From the NCBI GenBank assembly GCA_945889495.1, contig CAMDBU010000012.1, positions 1 through 61,781 of the forward strand: 61,781 nt of DNA, given 5' to 3'. The DNA comes from Syntrophobacter sp. SbD2. Lineage in GTDB: Bacteria > Desulfobacterota > Binatia > UBA9968. The notes under the pieces were generated by a model. That model ran no database searches and had not been told where the DNA came from. It saw only the letters and a program-made list of their open reading frames with translations. The position numbers were made by a program, and so were the translations under genes. Below are positions 45,743 to 54,159 of this stretch, piece by piece. Within the stretch, counting starts at the first letter, position 1, and each line of letters begins with the position of its first letter.

Positions 45743-46471
45743 TTATTCAGTCAGCTTCAGCAGCACGTCGGCGTACCAGGCACAGTTCAAATCCAAGCTC
45801 TCGTCCTGAACCACATCGCGGTCGCTCACATCCATGCGCGCGCCGTGGACGCCTAAGAGCATCCAGGCAAGCTCGCCGCGGCCGGAGCGCTCGGCGGTCA
45901 AACGCGCCACCACCGGTGCGCCGCTGGTGCCGCGGTGCATCCTGGCGTCGGTGAGAAAATAACCTTGTCCCTGAAAACGAATGCCGAAAACCGAGGCGAT
46001 CACCGCCTGGCGCGCCACCGGCAAGTGATGCAAGTTGTCATGAAAACCCAACGGGAATCCGACGATCAGCACCGGATCGCCAACCTCGATCCGATCCAAT
46101 TCAGCAGCGAGGTGTGCGGGCGTAAATGCCGCGAACAAGATCGACTCGGACAATGCCGGTCGATGGATCTCAACGGCGACGATATCGACCGGACCGCCGG
46201 AATCGACGCACTGGCGCCAAAGCGGTTGGACGCCTTGATAAAGCGGCATCGACAGATAGTTTACCGCGGCGCTGTTTTGTGGATCGACATGCAACTCAAT
46301 TTCTAAGCGATCTGGGCGGTGATTGCTGGCTTCATCCAATACGACGTGGCGGCTGGTAACCAAAAACAAACGATCGGCGCGCTCAAAGAAAAAACCGGTC
46401 GCGCCGGTCAGCGGCTGGTTGCCCGCAAACGTCGAAACCCGGGTGACTGCCAATAAAAGCGATTCGATCAC
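45743..46471 (-). CDS. Trypsin-like serine protease
   Basis: 242 residues with a chymotrypsin-fold triad: His42 ('VTSRHVVLD'), Asp96 ('PVDIVAVEI') and Ser183 ('MHRGTSGAPVV'). No PDZ domain and no clear signal peptide follow the GTG start, so it is a minimal HtrA-like protease, possibly cytoplasmic. It begins 8 bp after the stop of an NMT1-type binding protein gene on the same strand, so the two are probably co-transcribed. Confidence 0.75.
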   Translation of the reverse strand: MIESLLLAVTRVSTFAGNQPLTGATGFFFERADRLFLVTSRHVVLDEASNHRPDRLEIELHVDPQNSAAVNYLSMPLYQGVQPLWRQCVDSGGPVDIVAVEIHRPALSESILFAAFTPAHLAAELDRIEVGDPVLIVGFPLGFHDNLHHLPVARQAVIASVFGIRFQGQGYFLTDARMHRGTSGAPVVARLTAERSGRGELAWMLLGVHGARMDVSDRDVVQDESLDLNCAWYADVLLKLTE

Positions 46472-46479
46472 GATCGATG

Positions 46480-47457
46480 CTACTCTTTGTAAACCGAGTC
46501 GATGAAGCCGCTCTTTTCCAACTCATCGACCAGCGACATGTCCACCAAGCGTTCCGCTTTGACGTCGACTTTGCCGACGGTGCCGCTATCGATCACTTGC
46601 TGGATGCCCTTCACCGTCGGCCGCGGCACGCGCAAGAGATGGCCGGCGTACTCCTGCCAGTTGGCTTCGAGCAGCACCGGGTCGTCGATCTGGGCGAACT
46701 TGCCGTAGACTTTTTTGGCGAAATCTTTATCGGTCTTGAAACGGTGCATGCCGCGGATGAAACCACGCAGATAGCGCAGCGCGGTGGGACGGTTTTTCAA
46801 TATGTAGGAACGCGTCGTAATCATCGCGCCGATATTTTCTTCGAGACCCAACTGGGAAAAATCGACCAGCTCGCGCATGCCCATCTGCTGCGCCTTCAAG
46901 TGGAACGGAAAACCCATGCGCTGGGCGTAAATTTTGCCCGCCGCCATCGCCAGCAAGCCCTCCGGCTGGCCGCCGGTCTGGATGATCGAGACATCTTTGT
47001 TGGCATCGAGGCCATGCTTTTGCAGCGCGAAGCGCAGGACATAATCGGAGGTCGAGCCGAATGTCGTGATGCCGACGGTCTTGCCCTTGAGATCCTTAAC
47101 CTCGCGAATCTCCGGCCGCGCCATCAAGCGGTGCTGCACCGCCCGAGTAATCGCCGCGATGACCACGGTGTCGGCGCCGCGCTGGACGGCGGGAATAATT
47201 GCCGGCTCGCCAGCGTGAATGATCTGCGCGCTGCCGCCGAGCAACGCCGCGACGATCCGCGTGCTGCCGCCAACGCGAACATAGTCGAGCGCCAAACCCT
47301 CGCGCTCGAAATACTTCGCCTCCTTGGCGATCACCGGAATCATCCAACTGCCGGCCGGACTGGGATAGAGCACGGTGAGCCGCTCCTGCGCCGACAAAGT
47401 TGGCGCACAGACAGTGAACAGCGAAAATAACGCGACAAGTAACTGATTGAATTTCAT
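46480..47457 (-). CDS. NMT1/THI5-like substrate-binding protein
   Basis: 325 residues with a signal peptide (to about 'LSAQE'). 'LTVLYPSPAGSWMIPVIAKEAKYFEREGLALDYVRVGG', 'VKDLKGKTVGITTFGSTSDYVLRFALQKHGL' and helical 'LRYLRGFIRGMHRFKTDKDFAKKVYGKF' are typical of the ABC NitT/TauT binding family. It is the middle gene of a probable minus-strand run: GST, two binding proteins, protease. No permease or ATPase is nearby. Confidence 0.85.
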   Translation of the reverse strand: MKFNQLLVALFSLFTVCAPTLSAQERLTVLYPSPAGSWMIPVIAKEAKYFEREGLALDYVRVGGSTRIVAALLGGSAQIIHAGEPAIIPAVQRGADTVVIAAITRAVQHRLMARPEIREVKDLKGKTVGITTFGSTSDYVLRFALQKHGLDANKDVSIIQTGGQPEGLLAMAAGKIYAQRMGFPFHLKAQQMGMRELVDFSQLGLEENIGAMITTRSYILKNRPTALRYLRGFIRGMHRFKTDKDFAKKVYGKFAQIDDPVLLEANWQEYAGHLLRVPRPTVKGIQQVIDSGTVGKVDVKAERLVDMSLVDELEKSGFIDSVYKE

Positions 47458-47521
47458 CGAACGTCCTAATTATTGTTTTCCGAAACTTTGCGCCTTTGCG
47501 GGAGACATTCCGAATCCGCCG

Positions 47522-48523
47522 TCACTGCAACCGCGCGAAGAAACCGCTGTCGTCGAATTTCTTGCACAGGCTCAGATCGCCGATGTCTTCCGGCTTCAAC
47601 TCGGCGGCTTTCGGATTGATGCCATGTTGCGCCATTAGTTTTAGTACCGAGGCGATGCCCGCCATGCTCGGGCAGGGTCTGCGCGGAATCGTATCCGCGA
47701 TGGCGCGATAGGCGATCTCCAAACGATCGGGCCGGTCGAGCCGCAGGTTGCGCGCGATGCTGTCGACGACGGCTTTCTTATTCGCCGGATTCTGCACGAA
47801 GGCCGCGCCCTCGATCACCGCCTTGGCGAGATTTTCCACGATCAGCGGATTGCTACGCATATACTTGCGCGAGGTCACCAAACCCGACGCCTGGTACGGC
47901 ACGTTGGCCTTGCCGAGATCGAAGAGCATAGGGAAACCCTGCTGCAACACAACCTGCTCGACCTCGGGATTGAAAAACGCCGCGTCGATACCGCCGGCAA
48001 ACAGCGAACTCATGCGCTCCGGCGTGCTGCCGGTATTGAGCAGCGTGATCTTGTCGCGCCGCGGCACCAATCCCAGTTGATCCAGACCGACGTAGGTCGC
48101 CATCGCCAGCGAACCCGACGGCGTGCCGATGCCAACCTTCTTACCCTTTAAATCCTCCGCGCTCTTGATGCCCGGACGAACGTTTAAAAAATAATTGAGC
48201 TTATCTTCCATGCCGAGCAGCATGGTCATATCGGCTCCGGCGGTGACCGCGTTGGTGACATGCGACGCGCCGAGCAAGCCGAACTGAATATCGCCGGCGA
48301 TCATCGACTGCATCGCCCGCCCGGCGATAATGAAGATCAACTGCGGATCGAGATTATACTTGCGAAAAATCCCCTGCTCCTTGGCGATCCACAACGGCAT
48401 GGCATTGCCACCAATGGCGCCGTAAGCGAAGAGAAACTTAGTGGGCGGCTCGGCAGCCCGGGCAACGGTAGAAAGCATGAAGCAAACAGAAGCGAGCAAC
48501 AGCCATCGTAACTTCATACGCAT
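47522..48523 (-). CDS. NMT1/THI5-like substrate-binding protein
   Basis: 333 residues with a signal peptide ('LLLASVCFMLSTVARA'). 'FAYGAIGGNAMPLWIAKEQGIFRKYNLDPQLIFI', 'SAEDLKGKKVGIGTPSGSLAMATYVGLDQLGL' and 'SNPLIVENLAKAVIEGAAFV' place it in the same family as its downstream neighbour, but the two are diverged. GGGAGG precedes the ATG. A CGCAAAG half-element occupies the 64-bp gap to the next gene. Confidence 0.85.
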   Translation of the reverse strand: MRMKLRWLLLASVCFMLSTVARAAEPPTKFLFAYGAIGGNAMPLWIAKEQGIFRKYNLDPQLIFIIAGRAMQSMIAGDIQFGLLGASHVTNAVTAGADMTMLLGMEDKLNYFLNVRPGIKSAEDLKGKKVGIGTPSGSLAMATYVGLDQLGLVPRRDKITLLNTGSTPERMSSLFAGGIDAAFFNPEVEQVVLQQGFPMLFDLGKANVPYQASGLVTSRKYMRSNPLIVENLAKAVIEGAAFVQNPANKKAVVDSIARNLRLDRPDRLEIAYRAIADTIPRRPCPSMAGIASVLKLMAQHGINPKAAELKPEDIGDLSLCKKFDDSGFFARLQ

Positions 48524-48544
48524 TGCCTCCCACTCCGAAAGGGT

Positions 48545-48580
48545 TGGAACCGCTGGAACGATTGGAACGTCTGGAACGAG
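48545..48580. repeat. Tandem TGGAACnnn nonamers
   Basis: Four nine-base units in a row: TGGAACCGC, TGGAACGAT, TGGAACGTC, TGGAACGAG. They lie between the binding-protein start and the GST stop. A single-armed array; no inverted partner was seen nearby. Confidence 0.75.
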
Positions 48581-48582
48581 TT

Positions 48583-49278
48583 CTACTTCCGGCGCCTTCC
48601 CTGGCCAAACAAAACCTTCTTACCTTCCTCGGTCATGCCCGCCGAACCGACGTTGATGGTCTTGGCGATCGCGTAGGCGCGCACCACGGCGGGACGCTTT
48701 TGAATCGCCTCGAACCAGCGCTTCAAGTTAGGAAAGTCGTTCAAGTCCTGCCCTTGCCGCTCGTGTAAGACGATCCACGGATAACAAGCGATGTCGGCGA
48801 TGGAGTAAGCACCGGCGACGAACTCGCGGTCTTCCAAGCGCTCGTCGAGGACGCCGTAGAGCCGTTCGGTCTCCTTGGTGTAGCGTTCGATGGCGTAGGT
48901 AATCTTCTCCGCCGCGTAGCCGCGGAAATGATGATTTTGTCCAAGCATCGGCCCCAACCCGCCCATCTGCCAAAACACCCACTGCATGACATCCGCCCGC
49001 CCGCGCACATCGCGCGGCAACAGCTGGCCGCACTTGTCAGCCAAGTATTCCAGCATCGCCCCCGACTCGAAAATACTCAACGGCCCGCCGCCACCCAGCG
49101 GATCATGATCGACCAGCGCCGGTATCCGATTGTTCGGCGAGATCTGCAAAAACTCCGGCGCGAACTGCTCGCCCTTGCCAATATTGATCGGCTTGATCGA
49201 GTAAGGCAGGCCGGTCTCTTCGAGAAAGATCGTGAGTTTATGACCGTTAGGCGTGGTCCAATAGTAGAGATCGATCAT
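48583..49278 (-). CDS. Glutathione S-transferase, Nu-class-like (YfcG/YghU type)
   Basis: 231 residues. The thioredoxin-like N-terminal domain starts 'YYWTTPNGHKLTIFLEETGLPYSI' and has 'NNRIPALVDHDP' and 'SIFESGAMLEYLADKCG'. The helical domain has 'WQMGGLGPMLGQNHHF' and 'YSIADIACYPWIVLHE'. The Thr-Thr-Pro-Asn start fits Nu-class enzymes with disulfide reductase activity. It is upstream of two binding-protein genes on the same strand; no functional link is clear. Confidence 0.85.
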   Translation of the reverse strand: MIDLYYWTTPNGHKLTIFLEETGLPYSIKPINIGKGEQFAPEFLQISPNNRIPALVDHDPLGGGGPLSIFESGAMLEYLADKCGQLLPRDVRGRADVMQWVFWQMGGLGPMLGQNHHFRGYAAEKITYAIERYTKETERLYGVLDERLEDREFVAGAYSIADIACYPWIVLHERQGQDLNDFPNLKRWFEAIQKRPAVVRAYAIAKTINVGSAGMTEEGKKVLFGQGRRRK

Positions 49279-49290
49279 GTGAACTCCTTG

Positions 49291-49740
49291 AGCGTGAGGC
49301 TTGAGGCGCGAGGCATGAGTAAGACCGTCATGACAGCTTGGCCACTAGGGTGGCGAGCATTCGGCTAATCTCCGCGATTTCTTTCAAGACAGAATAGGTA
49401 TCTTCCGACTTCAAGTACTTGAGCCGCACGCTCAACAGAATTTGAGTTTCCAACTCCAGCAGTGAACCTCGACCGATGGAAAGATGGTGGCGATATTCCC
49501 CGGTCGCCTGCCGGCCGTAACCTTCGGCGATATTCGACGGCACGGAAACCGCTGCGCGCCGCATCTGCGCAACCAGCCCCCACTGTTCACTCGACGGCAG
49601 AGTAGCGGTAAACCGATAAACCTTCTCAACCAAATCCATGCTCCGCTGCCACACCAAAAGCTCCTGGTAGCCCGCAATCTTACTACCGTGAGTTCTCACC
49701 TCCGGCCTCTTGCTCACGCCTCAAGCCTCATGCCTCACGC
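49291..49740. repeat. Inverted TGAGGC heptamer arms enclosing the four-helix-bundle gene
   Basis: The left arm (about 49293-49322) has units GTGAGGC, TTGAGGC, GCGAGGC, ATGAGTAAG. The right arm (about 49709-49738), read as its complement, has GTGAGGC, ATGAGGC, TTGAGGC, GTGAGCAAG. The arms match at 25 of 30 positions. The gene 49328-49717 starts inside the right arm and ends 5 bp from the left arm. The stop codon of the molybdenum hydroxylase gene (49735-49737) also lies in the right arm. The whole unit is about 450 bp. Confidence 0.75.
49328..49717 (-). CDS. Four-helix-bundle protein (S23/IVP/Avd-like)
   Basis: Up to 129 residues from a GTG at 49717 (a GTG at 49699 is an alternative). 'YQELLVWQRSMDLVEKVYRFTATLP', 'WGLVAQMRRAAVSVPSNIAEGYGRQ', 'YRHHLSIGRGSLLELETQILLSVRL' are the family's conserved helices. 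Relatives are encoded in 23S rRNA intervening sequences and, as Avd, in diversity-generating retroelements; they bind nucleic acid or reverse transcriptase. No retroelement or rRNA is near. The gene fits exactly between two inverted heptamer arms. Confidence 0.85.
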   Translation of the reverse strand: MSKRPEVRTHGSKIAGYQELLVWQRSMDLVEKVYRFTATLPSSEQWGLVAQMRRAAVSVPSNIAEGYGRQATGEYRHHLSIGRGSLLELETQILLSVRLKYLKSEDTYSVLKEIAEISRMLATLVAKLS

Positions 49741-51978
49741 CTTTAGCGCGCGCAGCGCGCCCAACACCCGCTCCGCCGTTACCGGCACGTCGAACAAGCG
49801 GACGCCGCAGGCGTCGGCGACGGCGTTACAGATCGCCGCCGGCGGCGTGACGTTGGCGTGTTCGCCGATGCCTTTGGCTTCGTAGGGGCCGGGGCCGTTT
49901 TTGCCTTTGACCAAAATGGTTTTGAGTTTGGGAATGTCTTGAATGTTGGGGATCTTGTATTCGCCCAGGTTGGTGGTGGTCACCTTGCCTTGATCGTGGG
50001 TCAGCTCTTCCATCAGGCCGCTGCCGATCGCCATGATCGCTTCGCCGTCGATCTGGCCTTGATGGCCGAGCGGATTGATGATCGTGCCGACATCATGGGC
50101 GGTGACGAATTTGGTCAGCTTCACCTGGCCGGTCTCGCGGTCGACCTCGACCTCGGCGACTTGGGCGATGAACGAAGTCGACGAGCCCTTGCGCGGCACT
50201 TCGGTCTCGACACTCACCGCCACCGGCGCGCCAGCGGCTTTGACGACATCGATCAAGGTCAGCGCCTTGGCCTTCACGCCGGTGGCGGAAAATTTCCCCG
50301 ACTTGTAAACCACTTGATCTTCGGCGCAGCCAAACTTCGCTGCCGCGTGCGCGCTCAGTTTTTTGCGCAGCTCGGCGGAGGCTTGATAGGCCGCCGCGCT
50401 GTTGATGTTGGTCGAACGGCTGCCGCCGAAGCCGACATCGACACTGTAAGAAACGTCCGCCGTGTTGCCGATCTTGCAACGGACATTTTCGTAGGGCACC
50501 TGCATTTCGTTGGAGACGGTCTGGCAGAGGACCGTCTGTAAACCCGTGCCCTGATCGCCGGCGACGGTGAAGACCGTGAACGTGCCGTCGGCTTCGGCAG
50601 TGAGATTCACCCAGACTTTGCCGGCGCCGGTGCCACGCTCGTACATCGCTACGCCGCGACCGACATTAGGTCGCTTGGGCGATTTCCAACCGGCGGCGTC
50701 GAGAGCCGCTTTCAAAGTTTCCTTCGCCTTGACGCCGATCCAGGATTTGCCCAATGAATTTTCTTCGCCTTCGCCGACCAGATTGATCATGCGAAATTTC
50801 GCCGGGTCCATTTTCAACTCTTTTGCGATCATATCCATGTGCGACTCGGTGGCGAACACCGCTTGGATCGCTCCCGGCGCGCGCCAAAAACCGCAGGGCA
50901 CGGTGTTGGTGTAAACCTGCAACGCTTCCATGTAGCTGTTGGCGATCTTATAGGGCGTCGCGCCGCCGGCGCCGCCGATGCTGGCGCGCCCCGGCTTCAT
51001 GCCGGCGTAGGCTCCGGTGCCGTGGATCGCTTGCAAATAGCGCGCGGTCATCCGGCCGTCGCATTTCACGCCCGTCTTCACCTTGAGCACCGTGTAGTGA
51101 TCGGGATTCATCGCCGTCAGTTCTTCGCTGTGGGTGAGGACGATCTTCACCGGCCGCTTGGCCTGCTTGGCGAGAAAATAACAGATCGGCAACTCGCCGG
51201 CGCCACTCTTGCCGCCGAAGTCGGCGCCGACATGGACCGCTTGCAGGCGAATCTGGCTGCCGGGAATGCCGACGGACTTGGCGAACTGCCCGCGCGTGCC
51301 GAAGGGCCCCTTGGTCGAGGCCCAGCAATTGACGATGCCGTCGGCTTCGATCTTGACCAGAAACGACTGCGGTTCGAGATAGCCCTGGTGATGGATCGGC
51401 ATGCGAAAGGTATGTTCCAAAACCAGATCGGCCTCGGCGAAACCTTTTTCGATGTCGCCCTTACCGAAGGTGAGTTTGTTGACAATATTGCCGCCGGCCG
51501 GCGCCATGATCTCTTTGGGTGCGCCGTCATAACCCGGCGCATTGTCGTGGATCACCGGCGCATCGGCTTTGATCGCATCGAGCACGTCGAATACCGCCGG
51601 CAGCTCTTCGTACTCGACATCGATCAAGCTGCAGGCTTCCTCAGCGGCGTCCTTATCTTCCGCCGCCACCGCGGCGACCCGGTCGCCGACAAAGCGCACC
51701 TTGTCCCAGCACAGCACGGGAATGTCGCGAATGCTTTTGCCCTGATACCGTTCCGGCTCGTCCTTGCCGGTGACGATCGCTTTCACCCCCGGCACTTTCC
51801 AGGCTTTTGAAACGTCGATGCTCTTGATCCGCGCATGAGGATAAGGGCTGCGCAAGATCTTCCCCCACAGCGCGTCGGCGAAATGCACGTCCGCGCCATA
51901 AACCGCGCTACCGTTGACTTTCTCCACGCCCTCAACCCGCCCGACGCCCGCGCCGATGATGGAACTGTTCTTTGCCAT
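49735..51978 (-). CDS. Xanthine dehydrogenase-family molybdopterin-binding subunit, paralogue
   Basis: 747 residues with the same layout as the protein at 7639-9870: hammerhead 'GSAVYGADVHFADALWGKILRSPYPHARI', 'VHVGADFGGKSGAGELPICYFLAKQA', 'TVPCGFWRAPGAIQA', 'AGDQGTGLQTVLCQT' and catalytic 'KGIGEHANVTPPAAICNAVADACG'. Again no iron-sulfur or FAD subunit gene accompanies it. AAGGAG precedes ATG 51978. The last codons run into the arm of the four-helix-bundle element, so the C-terminus may have been altered by that insertion. Confidence 0.88.
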   Translation of the reverse strand: MAKNSSIIGAGVGRVEGVEKVNGSAVYGADVHFADALWGKILRSPYPHARIKSIDVSKAWKVPGVKAIVTGKDEPERYQGKSIRDIPVLCWDKVRFVGDRVAAVAAEDKDAAEEACSLIDVEYEELPAVFDVLDAIKADAPVIHDNAPGYDGAPKEIMAPAGGNIVNKLTFGKGDIEKGFAEADLVLEHTFRMPIHHQGYLEPQSFLVKIEADGIVNCWASTKGPFGTRGQFAKSVGIPGSQIRLQAVHVGADFGGKSGAGELPICYFLAKQAKRPVKIVLTHSEELTAMNPDHYTVLKVKTGVKCDGRMTARYLQAIHGTGAYAGMKPGRASIGGAGGATPYKIANSYMEALQVYTNTVPCGFWRAPGAIQAVFATESHMDMIAKELKMDPAKFRMINLVGEGEENSLGKSWIGVKAKETLKAALDAAGWKSPKRPNVGRGVAMYERGTGAGKVWVNLTAEADGTFTVFTVAGDQGTGLQTVLCQTVSNEMQVPYENVRCKIGNTADVSYSVDVGFGGSRSTNINSAAAYQASAELRKKLSAHAAAKFGCAEDQVVYKSGKFSATGVKAKALTLIDVVKAAGAPVAVSVETEVPRKGSSTSFIAQVAEVEVDRETGQVKLTKFVTAHDVGTIINPLGHQGQIDGEAIMAIGSGLMEELTHDQGKVTTTNLGEYKIPNIQDIPKLKTILVKGKNGPGPYEAKGIGEHANVTPPAAICNAVADACGVRLFDVPVTAERVLGALRALKA

Positions 51979-52034
51979 GAATGCTTCTCCTTCAGTTGCC
52001 TGATAATCTTGTAAAGGTTAGCCTATCGCGAATC

Positions 52035-52631
52035 GTGAATTTACAACACCCACCGCACTGCCGCGCCTGTAAAGCGCGCGTGCTTGAATTGCTGACCGCC
52101 AACTTCGCCGCATGCCACGTCAACCATCAATTTCCTTGGTCCGCCCGGCCGGAAGACTACGCCAACTCGCCAATCGGGGTAACTCTCGAACAAATCCGCG
52201 TCGCCCTCGGCGAACTGCGCGGTCATCGTGACTTCATCAAGAGCGCGCTGATGCCGCCCTGCGATTACTTCGTCGCCGATCCGCCTTTTATCGTAGAATT
52301 CGACGAGAACCAACACTTTCCCCGCGCCAGATTGGTGACGCTGGCGAATTATCCGGCGCAGATTGCCGTCGGCTTCGAAATTTTACGTTGGCAAGAACTC
52401 TGCCGCGCGATCGACGCCGTCGACGACACGCCCATCGACCGCGACGAACGGCGCGCTTGGTACGACACCCTGCGCGATTTGCTGCCAACCGTTCACGGTT
52501 TCAAACCGACAGTTCGCCTCTACGCCGCAGAGTTCATATGGTGCAGCCTCGACGCCGGCTCGACCGATGACGCATCGATCTTTAGCAGCCTGCTCGAAAC
52601 CCGCCTACCGGTCTCACCATCCGAGTCTTGA
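52035..52631 (+). CDS. Unrecognised protein with a nuclease-like D-ExD-QH signature
   Basis: About 198 residues from GTG 52035; an ATG at 51981 would overlap the ribosome site of the divergent gene. I cannot place it in a named family. 'CDYFVADPPFIVEFDENQHF' resembles the D...E-x-D-x-x-Q-H pattern of VSR/DUF559-type PD-(D/E)XK nucleases, and a Cys pair ('CRACK') lies near the N-terminus. That assignment is tentative. It ends in the CACGAGC repeat before dnaJ. Confidence 0.6.
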   Translation: MNLQHPPHCRACKARVLELLTANFAACHVNHQFPWSARPEDYANSPIGVTLEQIRVALGELRGHRDFIKSALMPPCDYFVADPPFIVEFDENQHFPRARLVTLANYPAQIAVGFEILRWQELCRAIDAVDDTPIDRDERRAWYDTLRDLLPTVHGFKPTVRLYAAEFIWCSLDAGSTDDASIFSSLLETRLPVSPSES

Positions 52632-52706
52632 CGAGCACGAGCCACGACCACGATCACGCCCCGCCCCATTGCAACGCGCGGCTTTCTGGTTAAGTTGTAA
52701 TCAACC

Positions 52707-53828
52707 ATGGCGGATCAAGATTATTACAAAATCCTCGGCGTCGAACGCGGCGCCAAGAAAGATGACGTCCGCAAGGCCTACCGCAAACTTGCCCGCAAGT
52801 ACCATCCCGATCTTAATCCCGGCAATAAAGAGGCGGAAAGCAAATTTAAAACCCTTTCGGTTGCCTACGACGTCCTGAGCGACGAGAAAAAACGTAAGCT
52901 GTACGACGAATTCGGCGAGGCCGGGTTGGCCACCGGGTTCGATGCCGACAAAGCGCGGACCTACGAGCAATGGCGCCAGCAGTCCGCCCGCGCCGGCGGC
53001 ACCCAGGCATTCGACACCGACGACTTGGGCGATCTATTCGGCGGTCTTGGCGGCATGTTCCGGAGCCGTCCGCAGGCGCGCACCGACCCGCAACGCGGCG
53101 GGGATATTGAGTCGACCATGGATATCGACTTTCTCGACGCCGTGCGCGGCTTTCAAACCGCCATCACACTCGATCGGCCGGTATCCTGCGACAGCTGTCA
53201 CGGCTCGGGCATAAAAGCTGGAACCATGCCAAGCAATTGTCCACAATGCGGCGGCAGCGGCAACCTCGCCGTCGCCCAAGGGCCATTGCAGTTTCGCCAG
53301 GCATGTCCGCACTGTGGGGGCAGCGGCAAATTGCCCGGCGCCTCATGCACGGCTTGCGCTGGCAGCGGTCGCATCACCCGCGCGGAAACCATTCGGGTCA
53401 ACATTCCACCAGGGGCCGATCCCGGCAAACGTATCCGTCTGCGCGGCAAAGGCTCAGCGGGACTTCGCGGCGGACCGGCTGGCGATCTCTTCATCACGCC
53501 GCGTATCCAGCCGCATCCGCTGCTCACTCGCACCGGTGGCGATTTGTCCATGGACTTACCGATCACGGTCGGCGAAGCGGTGCGCGGCGCTAGCATCGAA
53601 GTGCCAACCACCAGTGGACCGATCAACGTGAAAATACCCGCGGGTAGCCAGAGCGGCCAACAGTTGCGCATCAAGGGCAGAGGCGTCGCCGCCCACGGAC
53701 ACACTGGCGCGGGAGATTTATATTTGCGCTTGATGGTGCGCGTGCCGAAGGAAGAAGTCGACCAGGATGCCATCGATAAGATCGACCGAGCCTACGGCAA
53801 AAATGTGCGTCAAAGCATAAGGCTGTAA
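52707..53828 (+). CDS. dnaJ: DnaJ-type co-chaperone (J domain, zinc centre, CTD)
   Basis: 373 residues: a J domain with His33-Pro34-Asp35 ('KYHPDLNPG'), a poorly glycine-rich linker, four C-x-x-C-x-G-x-G repeats ('CDSCHGSG', 'CPQCGGSG', 'CPHCGGSG', 'CTACAGSG') and a C-terminal substrate-binding region. It stimulates DnaK ATPase and holds unfolded clients. It is followed 15 bp later by a CbpM-like gene. CbpM usually pairs with CbpA, a J protein without zinc centre, so this pairing is unusual. dnaK is not in the window. Confidence 0.87.
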   Translation: MADQDYYKILGVERGAKKDDVRKAYRKLARKYHPDLNPGNKEAESKFKTLSVAYDVLSDEKKRKLYDEFGEAGLATGFDADKARTYEQWRQQSARAGGTQAFDTDDLGDLFGGLGGMFRSRPQARTDPQRGGDIESTMDIDFLDAVRGFQTAITLDRPVSCDSCHGSGIKAGTMPSNCPQCGGSGNLAVAQGPLQFRQACPHCGGSGKLPGASCTACAGSGRITRAETIRVNIPPGADPGKRIRLRGKGSAGLRGGPAGDLFITPRIQPHPLLTRTGGDLSMDLPITVGEAVRGASIEVPTTSGPINVKIPAGSQSGQQLRIKGRGVAAHGHTGAGDLYLRLMVRVPKEEVDQDAIDKIDRAYGKNVRQSIRL

Positions 53829-53843
53829 CCGAGGAACGAGAAA

Positions 53844-54137
53844 ATGCCGCGAAAATATTTGCGCATTACCGAAGTGACAAGAATCTGCGGGGTCGATGTC
53901 AAGTTCGTCCAACGCTTGGAACAGCAACAGGTCATCTATCCTATCGTCCGCCGGAGCGAAAAATTCTATCCACTCGATCAAGTCGACCGCGTCCGCGTCG
54001 CCCGCTTGCTGATCGAAGAGATGGGCGTGAACTTCGAAGGCGCCGAGGTGGCGCTCAACATGCGCGAGCAAATGATCGCCATGCAGCGCCAATTCAATGA
54101 AGTTCTGCGGGTGCTCGGCCGCGAGTTGCGAAAGTAG
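53844..54137 (+). CDS. cbpM: CbpM-like chaperone modulator (MerR-type helix-turn-helix)
   Basis: 97 residues. 'YLRITEVTRICGVDVKFVQRLEQQQVIYP' is a MerR-like winged helix and the second half is a coiled helix ('MREQMIAMQRQFNEVLRVLGREL'). This matches CbpM, which binds the J domain of CbpA and inhibits it; an HspR-type repressor is the alternative. Its position right after the DnaJ gene favours CbpM. GAGGAACGAG precedes the ATG. Confidence 0.8.
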   Translation: MPRKYLRITEVTRICGVDVKFVQRLEQQQVIYPIVRRSEKFYPLDQVDRVRVARLLIEEMGVNFEGAEVALNMREQMIAMQRQFNEVLRVLGRELRK

Positions 54138-54159
54138 CCATACAGTGGGAGGTCGCTAA

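Noticed and set aside
49328-49717. Diversity-generating retroelement
   Set aside because: Only the Avd-like four-helix bundle is present; no reverse transcriptase, template repeat or variable-region gene is within the window.
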